From: Sipunculus nudus | Taxonomy: Eukaryota > Annelida > Sipuncula > Golfingiida > Sipunculidae | Direction of reading: 5' to 3' | NCBI GenBank assembly: GCA_026874595.1 | Contig: CM049314.1 | Coordinates: 60,861,300-60,925,299, forward strand | DNA: 64,000 bases | Shown: positions 13,107 through 24,919 of the stretch, in pieces | Layout of the letters: every line of letters begins with the position of its first letter | Position numbering within the stretch: the first letter of the stretch is position 1 | Notes under the pieces: model-generated | What the model was told of the DNA's origin: nothing | What the model saw: the letters and a program-made list of their open reading frames with translations, nothing else | The model's database searches: none | Translations under genes and position numbers: made by a program

Positions 13107-14547
13107 TTCTTGACGTAGTCCAATAATACAGCTTGACAAACATTGGATTTCGCGTCGCCTGAGAAAAGGCCGCTTCATATTTATAATTATAACGCACTCC
13201 TGGTAGTCTTGTAATGGAAGTGCTATGTGCGAGTCTCTGTGTATGTCAGTGTGGAAGACAGCTGACAGCGTCCGCATTCACTGGACTCTTGAACATTTTA
13301 CGCGGTAAATACGGCGCGCTATGAAAAATCATCCTTGTTTTAATATGCATATTACGTGCTACTGGATGGCATCTAGCCAAATAGGCAAGTTCCTAGAATC
13401 CCTTGCGCGAGCGCTGTATACTCAAATAAACCCAGGGATCTGGGATCTTGAGTACATGGGAAAGCCCCGCACGCTGTCAGCGGCATTGACAATTTTATCT
13501 CTTCATACATGTTTCAAGTGAATTGCCAAGATATTTTTTACAAAAAATATATTAAAACTTATATATTTTCAGGATTGGGAATTCCGTTTCCGTCTGTCAG
13601 TTTCGCGATTCCGTCCAAGATCGCGGAAAATCACTGGCTCAACTGTCAGAAGGGCTTTCATATATTGATTCGGTTAAAATCCCTGTGTCAATGTGGCAAG
13701 GGCAAACCTTATCTTACCAATTATTTAACTATGTGCATATGTAATTATCTGATGTATAAACAATAAATTCAAACAAAACCAAAGCATTGTTATTTTCTTT
13801 ATTGAATGTATATTACCTTCATACGGACATGGTCACCGATATTCACGGCGTGAATTATCCTTGGCGGCCCTGAGGATGCTGAAAAATTTGTACCTGTATA
13901 TAAGACGGCCGCCCTTCTTTCCAAAATATTTTAGGATAACATTTAGCGTCATGTACAAGAGCAAATATGGTAGGTATATATATTTTGTTCCATAATACAT
14001 CAACTTACTTACCTGAATTCAGGTCACCCGATCAGCATGGCCACCTGCAAGGTCGGCCTTCATGGAGACAGTCAGTCAAACACTTGACCGCTTATTCTGT
14101 TGTGTGTAACTATTATTATTATTATATAAGATGATAAAGCTAAAGGGAGATAGAATAAAAACTGACGGTAACGTTTTAGCTTAGCGGGAAGAAACGAAAG
14201 CATTAAGTTGCCCCTGTTATATTGGCTAGGAAGAAAAGTGAGATAAGGATGGCTCATCCCTTAGTTTTCTTTAAGTGATCTCCCAAAACCGGTGGGGGGA
14301 GGGCGCTTATTACGGTAGCGGCGCATATAACGTCGTATACGGTACTCTCTCTTCATATACAAGTCGTTTGTTCAGAATGAAAATGTGTCATTAGTGCAAT
14401 AGAATTAATTATCGGCGAACGGCCCATTAGTTATTCTCACCCTTTGATTTAAATATATATGTATATCTACATATATAAATTAATCTACGGGTTTCCTGAA
14501 ATAAACGACTACTAGAGTGCTATGTGCTCATACACCAGACATTTATG

Positions 14548-14600
<53 letters not shown>

Positions 14601-14890
14601 ATGTATAGTCTTTCTCTATAGCATTGGATTACCACTTGTATTGTATCACAGCATGTGCCTGTGGTGTGTTGCTGCCAAAGTTAAATACAGGGGAACCAAC
14701 ACGCATCAATAAGGTTTATAATGTTTGACTTTTTATTAAGCGGCTTGTGCTCTGACGTCATCATTCATCATGCCTTCACATCTCGCGATCCATTATTTGC
14801 TTTGGGATCATTGTTATAGAATGCAGCAATGTCAATGGTGGTGATTACTACTAGATATGATAGTTTTTAATAAAGCTAAGTTTATCATAA
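13107..14890. other. upstream flank of SDR copy A, non-coding
   Basis: No gene recognised. Frames at 13321-13521 and 13509-13766 are open but carry no known motif and partly overlap. A (TA)n tract occupies 14548-14596. Confidence 0.55.
14548..14596. repeat. (TA)n microsatellite
   Basis: Uninterrupted TA repeat about 350 bases upstream of copy A. Confidence 0.95.
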
Positions 14891-14947
14891 GTACAAATTT
14901 TATTTTTGGTATTTATCATTGATACTGTACTTTCAGATATCAAAACT

Positions 14948-15282
14948 ATGGCTTGGGAAGTTTTCGAAGTGCTGTGCTCTTTTGTATTTGCTGTCATCCT
15001 CCATTTTGTGGTGGAATATTTCCGGAGAAAACCCCAGATTGATAACATTGCTTCCAAATCCGTTCTGGTCACAGGTTGTGATAGTGGTTTTGGGAACAGA
15101 CTGGCTAAGAGGCTAAGTGGTTTAGGATGCCGGGTTTTCGCAGGATGTTACACACAAAGGGAGCTGATGAACTACGGAGCTGTTCCTCACACCGTGTGGA
15201 GATCATTATACTCGATGTATCTAAGACAGACAGCATCAAGAAAGCCCATAGCTTTGTCCTGGGCAGACTTCAACCAGACGAA
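14948..15282 (+). CDS. copy A coding exon 1 (frameshifted)
   Basis: Begins MAWEVFEV. The membrane segment is three residues longer than in B and D. The acceptor CTTTCAG lies at about 14929-14935, just upstream. The homologous frame continues as KGADELRSCSSHRVE after a one-base deletion. Without that deletion the read-through is QRELMNYGAV and reaches a stop at 15287-15289. The end is set by the GT at 15283 aligned to paralogue donors; phase is not kept there. Confidence 0.75.
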
Positions 15283-16398
15283 GTTATAATAATTCTTGTC
15301 ATGTTGTACTGGTATAAAATGTGTAATATTGTCTAAAGTTTATGTATTAAGCATTCAGGCAGACTGTGAGCAGTTTTACCTTGACATTAGGGCTGATTAG
15401 ATAGTAAATATCTTAATCTGTTATGTACGATATGGTAGAGTCCTGTATTTGTATTTTAATTACCGGAATTTCATGTAATTTAAAAACGGGCTATATTGAA
15501 ATGAAGAAAGCGAACACGTCTGGCTTATCACGAAAGGGTAGACAGCCTTCAGATAAAAAAAGAAATCCAGAGGGACAGTTACATGACCTGATCTATTCAA
15601 ATTTTTTTCACAAATTTCTTGAAACTTTCTGAGGTGAGGACCCAACCTGGTAGGTAAAGGGCTGGATTTCGGAGCTAGTCTTAAGGACATAGAGTATGCA
15701 TACTGTTAACAGACAAGAAATACGTTATTAATATTTCAAGAATATCACCAGTTACAATATGAAAACAAACTTACATATAATTCGCACGTCAGCTGAGGTA
15801 ACTTGCTGGCAAAAGGTCAGGCAATTCCAATGGCTTCAGTGAAGAAGTGGAGATCTAATAGGCTACACACAGCACCATATATCATGACCTGTCAAAATGT
15901 ATAAAGATGCCTACAAAAGAATTAGGTTGAGAAACAAGGAGAAAAAGAAACACATTGGGTTGGGGTTGACACAACAGCTGGCTCGGTATATCTCCGTGAA
16001 GAACAACCCAATACCGAATCCAGCGATCAAAAGGGAGAACCACACAAAAAACGCCTTTGCCCGAGACCACAAAACTGCTGACTAGAAGCCAGTATGTATC
16101 ATGTTTTGCCATGCCATACGACAGTCACTCCAATCAAACAGACCTACATACGCCACGATCTTAGCAAAATAGCCTGTAATCCTGTTTTATGTTAAATCAT
16201 TTGTTCATGGACCATTAACGTGGTTTTCCTTGCATAAATGAAACTGTTGGTCGGACTTAACTTTTTCAACTGAAAGGAATGAGGCTGTCCATAGAAGGAA
16301 ATAAGGAGAAATATGTAATGTCGAATAGACCCCAGTCCCTGTTAAAAGATATGTCGTTACTGCTAGTACAAAGCAAATCATCCTGATACAGTCGCAAC

Positions 16399-16400
<2 letters not shown>

Positions 16401-16456
<56 letters not shown>

Positions 16457-16460
16457 CATA
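16401..16460. repeat. (TA)n microsatellite in copy A intron 1
   Basis: About 25 TA repeats ending in TACATACATA. The open frames reading YIYIYI across it are artefacts. Confidence 0.95.
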
Positions 16461-16620
16461 TAGACGTGTTGTTTGAGCTAATTTGATTAAAAACTTAAGT
16501 TGGTAGGATGTTATCAAGACATCAATTGTGTGTTGAAAAAAAGTGAGCCACTTATTTAAGTCAGGAAAGCATTTAGGATGTGAAGCTCGTCTTCAGAATT
16601 ATACTATTTGTATTTTTCAG

Positions 16621-16888
16621 GGCTCTGGGGTCTTGTTAATAATGCAGGTATCATAGGAAGTGCATATGCCCCACCGGAATATCTAACCAAGGGAGACCTG
16701 CAGGAAGTGTTAGACGTGAACGTCCTGGGGATGATGGACATGATAGTACATTTTCTACCTCTTCTCGCGAAAGCTAAAGGTCGAATTGTGAACACCAGTA
16801 GTATTTCAGGGAGAGTAGGTGCTGCCGCTAACATCCTGACTTACAACATCACCAAATACGGGGTCGAAGCATTGTCAGACGGTTTTAG
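16621..16888 (+). CDS. copy A coding exon 2
   Basis: 268 bases between TTTTTCAG and a GTAAG donor. Phase in is 1 and phase out is 2, as in D. It encodes GLWGLVNNAG, the LDVNVLGMMD helix, NTSS and YNITKYGVEALSDGFR. These are the NNAG motif, the catalytic Ser and the YxxxK of classical SDRs. Confidence 0.9.
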
Positions 16889-17118
16889 GTAAGTTCAAAC
16901 GGATTCTTTAAGATATTCCCATCTTATTAAGTTGTTAAGTTCAATAGAAAGACACCGCTGTCCCACTGTTACCTATTTCTGCAACAATCTTATCGTGTGA
17001 AGACATTAAGTTTTTCAATTGAAATCCGTATGAAAGGTACAGATTTACAGCATAGTGGGCGAAACCTCACACGTATTATGCTTTGCAAGTTTACAGAATT
17101 GGGTACCATTGAACAAGA

Positions 17119-17415
17119 TTATTGTTATTTACGGTAACTCCCGCATTTGTTTATCAGCGCCATCTAGTAATCAAACTTTGAACGATTTAGAAGTTTAAAG
17201 ATATCTGTCTTTTCGATTAAATGTTAACATTAATCAAATTTCAACGCAATCTAGTGAAGCTATGTATTCCTGTTGGCGATCCACTAAAAATGTATAAGAA
17301 TATAAAAAGGAATTAGCCAGTTTTAATGCCTTTCTCAAACGTTATGTGTTTCACTAAATGAACACAAGATGGCGCTGATAAGCAAAAGCGGGAGTTTTCC
17401 GTAAGTAACAATAAC
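17119..17415. mobile_element. MITE-like element with long inverted ends, in copy A intron 2
   Basis: The left arm (TTATTGTTATTTACGG, then CTCCCGC and TTATCAGCGCCATCT) is repeated inverted at the right end (AGATGGCGCTGATAAGC ... GCGGGAGT ... CGTAAGTAACAATAA). The arms are about 45 bases each with a few mismatches and enclose about 200 bases with no coding potential. This is the layout of a non-autonomous DNA transposon. The family is unknown to me. Confidence 0.75.
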
Positions 17416-17582
17416 TTTAATAATTTTAAGGTTTTATAAAAGATACCCCCGGAGATCAGCAAATACACCCAGCAGAGTGACGATTCTTCGTGTGTGCGAA
17501 AACTACCTTTTCAAATTAATCACTTGCTCCGTGAATACATGGATTACGTTTATAGTCATACATGTTATATGCAACATTTCAC

Positions 17583-17746
17583 TCCTCACATGAAGAAATA
17601 CGGGTGCCATGTCGCCATTATTGAACCTGGTTTGTTTGCCACCAACATTGTCGACCTAAACATTTCACGTAGCCGGATTCAAAGAGCATATGATCGAATG
17701 TTGCCTGATGATCAAGAAGCACTCGGATCTAATTATGTGGATAAAA
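17583..17746 (+). CDS. copy A coding exon 3 (acceptor mutated)
   Basis: Encodes PHMKKYGCHVAIIEPGLFATNI and ends DQEALGSNYVDK before a GTAATA donor. By alignment with B and D the acceptor should end at 17582, but the dinucleotide is AC. An AG at 17554-17555 keeps the phase and adds nine codons; its pyrimidine tract is poor. Confidence 0.75.
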
Positions 17747-18240
17747 GTAATAACCATATTATCTTACATATTCATGCTTCTCTATACGCAATTGAAAATA
17801 ATGATAATAGCAGAGGAACATTTTTATGTATTTTAATGTTCCAAGCGAATTTATATAATAACTGAAACATTTTCCTCTTACAATTTTCTTACTACCTTAC
17901 AATTTCAAAATCTGAGTATGCCTACGTATAATTACAATTTTGAAGAACCTTTCATAGAAAAATTTTCCACTTCACATATTGGTGAGCATACCACCTAGAT
18001 GATCAGCTATCTTTTGACAGCACTATGACATCACTGTGACAGTCGTGATATGATGACAACAAACATCATACCACAACGTCTTATATCCACCTTCCCTGAT
18101 TTTAAATTAGATCGTAATAACAGGGTTATAATTAAGATGAAGGGTTTATTAATTGGGAAACGTTCATTTCAATATTATTATTTTATTCTGAATTGTTAAT
18201 AAAACTTTTTATCAGCATATTATTTCATCATTCTTTTCAG

Positions 18241-18482
18241 CATTTGCAATTGTAAAGAAAAACATTGAGATGACAGCTAACAATGACTTGTATGAGGTAG
18301 TGGACGCCTACCAACACGCACTCTTTGCTGTGAACCCTAAGAACCGCTATAGCTGTGGATGGGACAGCAAATACATCTATGTCCCACTGAGCTACATGCC
18401 TTCCTGGGTGCAAGACTTGATCATGCCGGCAGCAACTCAGAGGTGCTTCCCAATTGCCGATATTACAAAATTTGAAAAATAA
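18241..18482 (+). CDS. copy A coding exon 4
   Basis: Follows TTCTTTTCAG and runs to TAA at 18480. It encodes FAIVKKNIEM, then VVDAYQHALFAVNPKNRYSCGWD, then a hydrophobic YVPLSYMPSWVQDLIM. This matches the C-terminal part of RDH/17-beta-HSD6 proteins, which often lies against the membrane. A polyadenylation signal AATAAA is at 18774-18779, about 290 bases downstream. Confidence 0.88.
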
Positions 18483-19615
18483 AGTGCTTTGGTCTGACAG
18501 TTATATATTTTTGGTATAACACCGAAAATAGGAGAAATGTTATCGATTCAAGAGCTGATTATCTCATAAAATGCTAAATGTTGCATGCACTATATTTAGG
18601 TAGCAGGGATGGCTTTCGGGAAATGTGTCTTTCAGAGTCTTCAAAACATCACTCTGTATGAGTATTACGACCGGCATTCAGAAGGGTGTATCATTTGCAT
18701 TAATAATTCTGCTGTATTGCACATTTACATTCTGAAGCATTAATTAGGAAGGAATGATATGTACATGTGCTAAAATAAATGAAGTAATATTTTCTTCAAT
18801 GCCAATGTGTTTTCATTTAGCGGCATTCCGGCCCTCTGACATTAGACTGTCTACAACCAGTGTTCTAGCTGTCAGAGTGCAGTTACATATTTCAGCGAGG
18901 AACAAACTATGAGGCTCTATGAGCATGCAAATATTTTGTCATTTCTGGCAACGCCTCATGGACTACAAGAACAAGGTAACTTGACATAACACAGACCGAT
19001 TGTTAACTTTTCTAGTATACTTTCTGACAACGCCTATTTCAAGCGATAAACCATTATTCTCAGTATATTGGTAAATCCCTCCGCATTATTGTTGAATTTC
19101 TGACCGCATGAAAACAAACATTGCTGGTGCGGGTTACAGGAACTGCCTCGTTACCATAGAGGCCGAGTTTAAATTTTGGTTTTGAGTTCACCTGTATTCT
19201 ATTGTCTTGATCGTCATTCGTAGCTTAATGTAAAGATTATGGGCTGCTTACCGCAATATGAATGCAACATGATGGAAGACCATTGCAATGAATTCCTCGA
19301 CATTGCTTGTATCACGACTTTAGTTAGACTTACCAGCCAAATATAAGTACCTACTGAGTCGAGTACTCATGGCTAGTTTTCATTACGTTATGATGCTCAC
19401 TGAATTGAGCAAGCCCAAATGTTAAGTCATATTATGTATAACCGTCAATAAAGTTAAAAAAAGAACACCCGGTGTGTAAGTACTCCAAAATGCAATAGAG
19501 AGCGTCTGCGTTCCCTGTGTTGCCTGACAGATTTAGTGAAGTCCATCATGGATGGCTGACTGTTACTTCTTCGTGCGGTCTGCTGGTTTTCCACCTGTAG
19601 CTCTCTTGACTTGCC
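18483..19615. other. intergenic stretch between copies A and B
   Basis: 3' UTR of copy A to about 18800, then unique AT-rich sequence. No gene or repeat recognised. Confidence 0.55.
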
Positions 19616-19619
19616 GATC

Positions 19620-19715
19620 TAGTTGAGCAGCTGTGCTCTTGGATGACAAGAATACCGGTAGCATTTGGGCGTGACCACAGTACGCCGTGTATAACTGTAT
19701 TACTGGCTGATCAAG
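19620..19715 (+). promoter_or_regulatory. candidate 5' UTR exon of SDR copy B
   Basis: Shares GTGCTCTTGG.TGA..AGAATACC and the end CTGATCAAG with 7535-7629. The donor CAAG/GTGAGC at 19716 is close to consensus. Copy B exon 1 has an acceptor (TTTGTAG) three bases before its ATG, so a spliced 5' leader is expected. The length, about 95 bases, matches the copy A counterpart. The left end is not fixed. Confidence 0.6.
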
Positions 19716-21452
19716 GTGAGCAGTATTTCAGCATATAATCTATTCCAGAAACCAGTTTGCTGATCCATAACCTTGTGACTCAGTCTGTCTAAGTAGAACA
19801 ATTATATTTTACTCATCTTAATTTTAGGGACACATTCATTATTTATATATTCCAAAATGTTTCAAATAGCTTAACTGTCTGTTTTCATTTAATACGTGTG
19901 GGAATATATAGTGCTGTTGTGTGATCGGAGGTGTTTTATAATGTTCACAGTTTACCATAGGGTAATTACTCCGCGGTGTTCCTGGCATAGATTGACTTGG
20001 TACTCACAAATGAACATCTGCTGATAAATTAATGAACATCTTTTTCTACTGGAAAAAGTAGACCATAACTGAAAAAAGATGGATAAAACATTTTGTGTAT
20101 CACTGTAATTTTTAATAAATAAAAAAGTATGGACATTTTTAATTTTTGTTATTTAGTTGTGGTACATGTTTATTATGGTTATGAAGTTACTCGGCCAGGT
20201 AAAACAAAAAATAGCAATTGCTTTCTGAACTCTTCAATCTTATTTTGGCCTAGATACGATCGCGATGTTATAGTAACTAGCGAAATATAAATAATTGTAA
20301 CTGAATTGTACATCAACTGGACGTCTTAATGCATTTTGATCAGGGTATTTTAAAATCCGGTGCACGTGCGAAGGGGGGGGGGCAAACTAAGAAACAAATG
20401 AACATGAGTTTCGAGAAAATGTCCATTACCCTTTTTAAATATCTCACCACTATAGTCGGGGAGCAGCAAAGATGAAATGATTGTTTTTTGGGTGTGGGAT
20501 TAGGAAGGTCATATTTTCATCAGCCTTTCCTTCACGCACACGTGCCATGTGATAGCATACTATCTTGGACACTATACAGGCGATCGTTCTCTTAATACTT
20601 ATATTAGGCTGAATGTCTGGCTTAGATTTAGGTTCTTTACAGTAGCTTTGGATTCAAATATCAACCATGATCATGCGTTCAGCGTAAGTTGTTATTGCTC
20701 CCCTGTGATTTTGCTTAAAGGTCACCAGTTCCCCAAATCCATTTCGTCTTGCTTCTTCCAGAAGTCCTTGTCGGATAAGTTGTTGTTTATAATCGGAAAA
20801 TTGGTATCACTGTGTTATATAAATATACCTCTGTATAATATACCACTGCATCGCTACTGTACATAAATGAATAACCAATTTTACATCTGTCTAACTATTA
20901 TTCTTATCATCAGTATCACACTTTAATATCATGAAGTAACGACACCTGTTGGACAGTGGGAGCATGGTGTTAAAAAATACATTGAGTTATAGTAAGTCAC
21001 TTGTAATATCGCTCATCTGGGGCCAATTGAAATGCGACATGGTTTTGCGGAAGGGTTTAAATAAGTATAATACCTGTCCGCGACCTTCACATGTCAATTT
21101 CCTCTAGGGTGTGTAAATGAATATTGTTCGTTTGTACGCATTTCTTGTGAATTATGTTATTAACATATTGATTTATACAAGCAATGTCATTGTTGTGTGG
21201 TGTTGTACCTGTTCGCCCTGTAACTATTGTTTATCATATAACTACGTTCAAAGATAAAAGAGCACAGCTGATTTTTGCCACGTACCATATCCGAGGATTG
21301 CCTAGGGGAAATCATTTTTTGTCCCATTACCGAAATACCCTAAAAGTTTCATCAGATTCCTTTCACGATTGCGTGAGTAATCATGTGAGCAAAGACACAA
21401 ACACGTACATAATCATTGTTTGAAATGCTTTCTTTCACTAAATACTTTGTAG

Positions 21453-24400
21453 GCTATGGCTCTTGAAGTGATACTCTACGTGGCACTGGCAATCCTCCTC
21501 CATTTTATCGTCGAGTACTTCCTGAGGAGGCCCCAGATCGACAACATATCTTCTAAAACCGTCTTCATCACAGGTTGTGACAGTGGATTTGGGAACCTGC
21601 TCGCTAAGAGACTGGATGGTTTAGGATGCCGTGTGTTCGCAGCTTGTTACACACAGAAGGGAGCTGATGAACTACGGAGCTTTTCATCTTCTCGTCTTGA
21701 GACCGTGCTGCTGGATGTAACCAAACCTGACAGCATCAAGAAAGCTCAAGTCTATGTGGCCGAGAAGCTTGGCCAAAACCAAGGTAAGATCGGGACCATG
21801 TTATTGGTGCTGACTGTACAGGGCATATGGCAAAGCAGAGTCACTTAAATCAGTATACAATGGGTGGCAGAGGTCATACATTAGTTTGAAGTGCACCATT
21901 CAGCACGAATTATTAGCCATTTGCACATATAATCAGCCTATAAAATGATCCTGGTACCGTACTCAAGGTGACCAAATATGTAAATTTTAACTTCGTGATT
22001 GACCGTTATAAACACAGGACACAAGTGACAGACTCGTTATAGGCAACACAGACATCTGGTCTCTAACTGTATATTATGAGCTCCAATCTCGTTCTAGAAT
22101 TCAACCGTTTAACAAGTCAAGCGGATACACAGGCACTGCTTCAATAGTCCAAGGTCGTAAAATCACACAAGAAGCTATCTCTACAAACTTCTCCCTGACC
22201 AACAGCGATAACAACAGGTCAGGGACCACTCGTTGAACTAGGCGAAACCCAACACCGTCAGATGGTTTGCTACGCCGTCTTTTGACAATTGACACAGCCT
22301 CGACTGTCATACATGTTCATTTGACTCAAACAAACGTTTGTGTCCCCTTATAGATTAACAGACGAATCTATTTTTTTATCCTAAATCATTTAGTAACACC
22401 CATTGAAATATTCTTATCTTGTTTTGATTGCCAGTACAAATTCATCTGTATGATGAAATTGGATCAAATTCCCAATAAATCCTAACTGGCAGCTTTGGTC
22501 TTGCCAGCGAGTGTATCAGTACCAAAATATTTCTACCCATTAAAATCAAATAAATTCATTTTTAAAATAATAAAACCCATTGTTATGTACTAGTTTTTTA
22601 ATGAAATAATCTGTTTGAAGAAACACTTCATACTGACAAATATTTGTATGATGTAAAAGTTATGAAAGATAATAGTTGGCATGTGGTTACAGTGAGTAGG
22701 AAGTAACAGATAGCATGATGAAACATTTGTGGTATGAGGTTTCAGTTTGCACAAGGTAACAGGTTGTATGACGTAACTAACAGTTTTTACGAGGTAGCGT
22801 ATGTATGAGTTGAAGGTTTTTATTAGGTCATGTAAGGATGATCAGCAAGTATCACCTTTATTATCATTATAACTGTGATTCCTCAAGACAGATCGGATTC
22901 CCAGCATTGAAGGCCAAATCTGAGGATTGATTATTGCATCAGTTATTTGTCATTGTTGATTTGTCATTTATCGTATATTCGATGAGGCAGAGGCCTGTTC
23001 GCTACTTTAAGTTTGCATAAAGATAAAAACAATACAATTTTATCCAAAATGTGTTTTCCAAATACTAAGAACTAAAAAGTAAAACAACAGCCATAATCAC
23101 TTCATCATAAAGATTTGTGAATTGTATTTTATCCACAAACATTAAATTTATTTACAGCTACCAAGATATGAGTTTGTCGATAGCTGCAGGAATATCAGAA
23201 AATTATATCAAAATAATATAAAATTTGTATTAACTCGTAAAAAAAAACAGATAAAATCTTTGGAATTCTGCCCAATGAATACAACAAGAAAATATAAACT
23301 AGGAGACTAATCCATACGTAAAAAGGCAACATTATGTAAGCATGTTGTTGATTTATATCAGAAACCTCTCGGCTAAGCCCCAGTCCTAAGCACGGATGAA
23401 CCCGGGATGATCCGTGCTCATTTTGGGCTTTTTGAGCGTCGATGGTCATCCAACAACACGGCATCTACTCGGTCGGACCCGGGCAAACACGGATGGCCAA
23501 CGACCGGACAGTCATGGCAGAGCGACGGACCAACACGGCAGAGACATGGACAGAACCGGATGAGCACGGACCAGCCCGGACTGTCAAGGACTTACATGGA
23601 CAATCAAGGCAAAGCTACGATTTTTTTCCGGACCCTAAATGGCGGCTACACGGACCACCCCGGATGTCGCCATCTCCCCGGACCGTCAAGGACGAACACG
23701 GCAGTTTTGAACGTCCCAAAAATGCCCTGTTGGCTTCCATAAGCCCAAAGGACCTTCCCGGATGTTCCAGGACCAACAGGGATCGCCACGGACCATCACG
23801 GCGGCTACACGGTTCACACAACGGATCGTGCCCGATGTGATCCGTGTTGATCCGGCACCTATATGGGACTTGGGCTTTAGTTGATACAACTAGTGACTAT
23901 TCAGATGGATTTATGGGTTCTCTTCAGACAAAAAGTCTATGTGTTATCTATACCAAATGTGTTATCTATAAACGATCGCCAAACACGGATCGATTATTGA
24001 TACCAGGGGCGGATCAAGAATATGAGTTAGGAGCGGATTACCGTGCACATCCTACGACCAGAAACCTATAATCATTCTTTAACTCCAGGAAGGGAGGTTT
24101 TAAGCATGGAGTTCATTAAACCGCCAGGAAAAACATTTATTTTTCTTCCAGGGAGGGAGGTTGAATCCTTCTCTTGAACAGTCTTTAAACTTGTTTTTAC
24201 CCTTATTGTATTTTTACAGGACTGTGGGGGTTGGTGAACAATGCAGGAATCGATTCTCCGTTACACATTTTCCCTGAATATATGAACCGCCAAGACTTCA
24301 AGGGAGTACTAGACGTCAACCTTCTCGGCATGGTGGACGTCTCGCTGCATTTTTTACCTTTACTAGTGCAGAGTAAAGGAAGAATCGTCAACATGGCTAG

Positions 24401-24880
24401 CGCCGCTGGAAGGATTAGTTCACCCTTCAGTTTGCCATACAATCTAAGCAAAATCGGCGTGGAGTCGTTCTCTGATGGAATAAGGTATTTACAGTGGTAG
24501 AATAACATTTAAAAAATCCATATTTAATCATATATAAAAATATTTGAGGCACTAATTTACAAAAGTGTCTTTGTGAGCAAGAGTCTCGGTCGCCCACCAA
24601 ACCCCGCACCACTATAATCGGTCGGTTCACGGTCGGTTTCAGCAACGCAACGCAATCGGTCGTCATTCTTAGAATGGGTTATTGCGGTACAATATAATAT
24701 ATTTTTGTTTTGGATTCCAGTTAGTAACGGATAATGACGTGTGGCCAAGCAAATCTTTTAATAAATGACACTTTTCTTTCTTTAGAGCAGAGTTGATATA
24801 AATGTAGGCCCCACTTATTTATGTGACGCATATACATATATATACAAGTGATATACTTAAAAAGGTGCACGGTCGAGTCA

Positions 24881-24919
<39 letters not shown>

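Larger units (their letters stand above)
14948..18482 (+). pseudogene. SDR copy A: retinol/17-beta-HSD6-like dehydrogenase with lesions
   Basis: A four-exon copy of the window's SDR family (exons about 14948-15282, 16621-16888, 17583-17746, 18241-18482). The family oxidises or reduces retinoids, steroids and similar alcohols with NAD(H)/NADP(H) at the ER membrane. Exon 1 encodes a hydrophobic N-terminus and TGCDSGFG, exon 2 encodes NNAG, NTSS and YNITK, exon 3 encodes IIEPG and exon 4 encodes VVDAYQHALFAVNP. Three faults stand out. One base is missing at about 15158 (CACAAAGG against CACAGAAGG in paralogues), which shifts the frame. The expected exon-1 end has lost phase. The exon-3 acceptor AG is AC at 17581-17582, although an in-frame AG at 17554-17555 could replace it with nine extra residues. 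Exons 2 and 4 are clean. It is either a young pseudogene or a gene hit by assembly indels. Confidence 0.75.

Noticed and set aside
15897-16112. 62-76-codon frames in copy A intron 1
   Set aside because: Basic composition but no motif and no paralogue in other introns.
16205-16517. YIYIYI frames here and at 33368-34145, 35579 and 45970
   Set aside because: (TA)n microsatellites read as Tyr-Ile. No gene support.
22101-22310. 69-codon minus-strand frame in copy B intron 1
   Set aside because: No recognisable family, no neighbours on that strand, and not repeated elsewhere in the window.
23407-23889. Overlapping frames of 67-132 codons on both strands
   Set aside because: Product of the GC-rich composition of the inverted-end element. 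No known domain and no preference for one frame.
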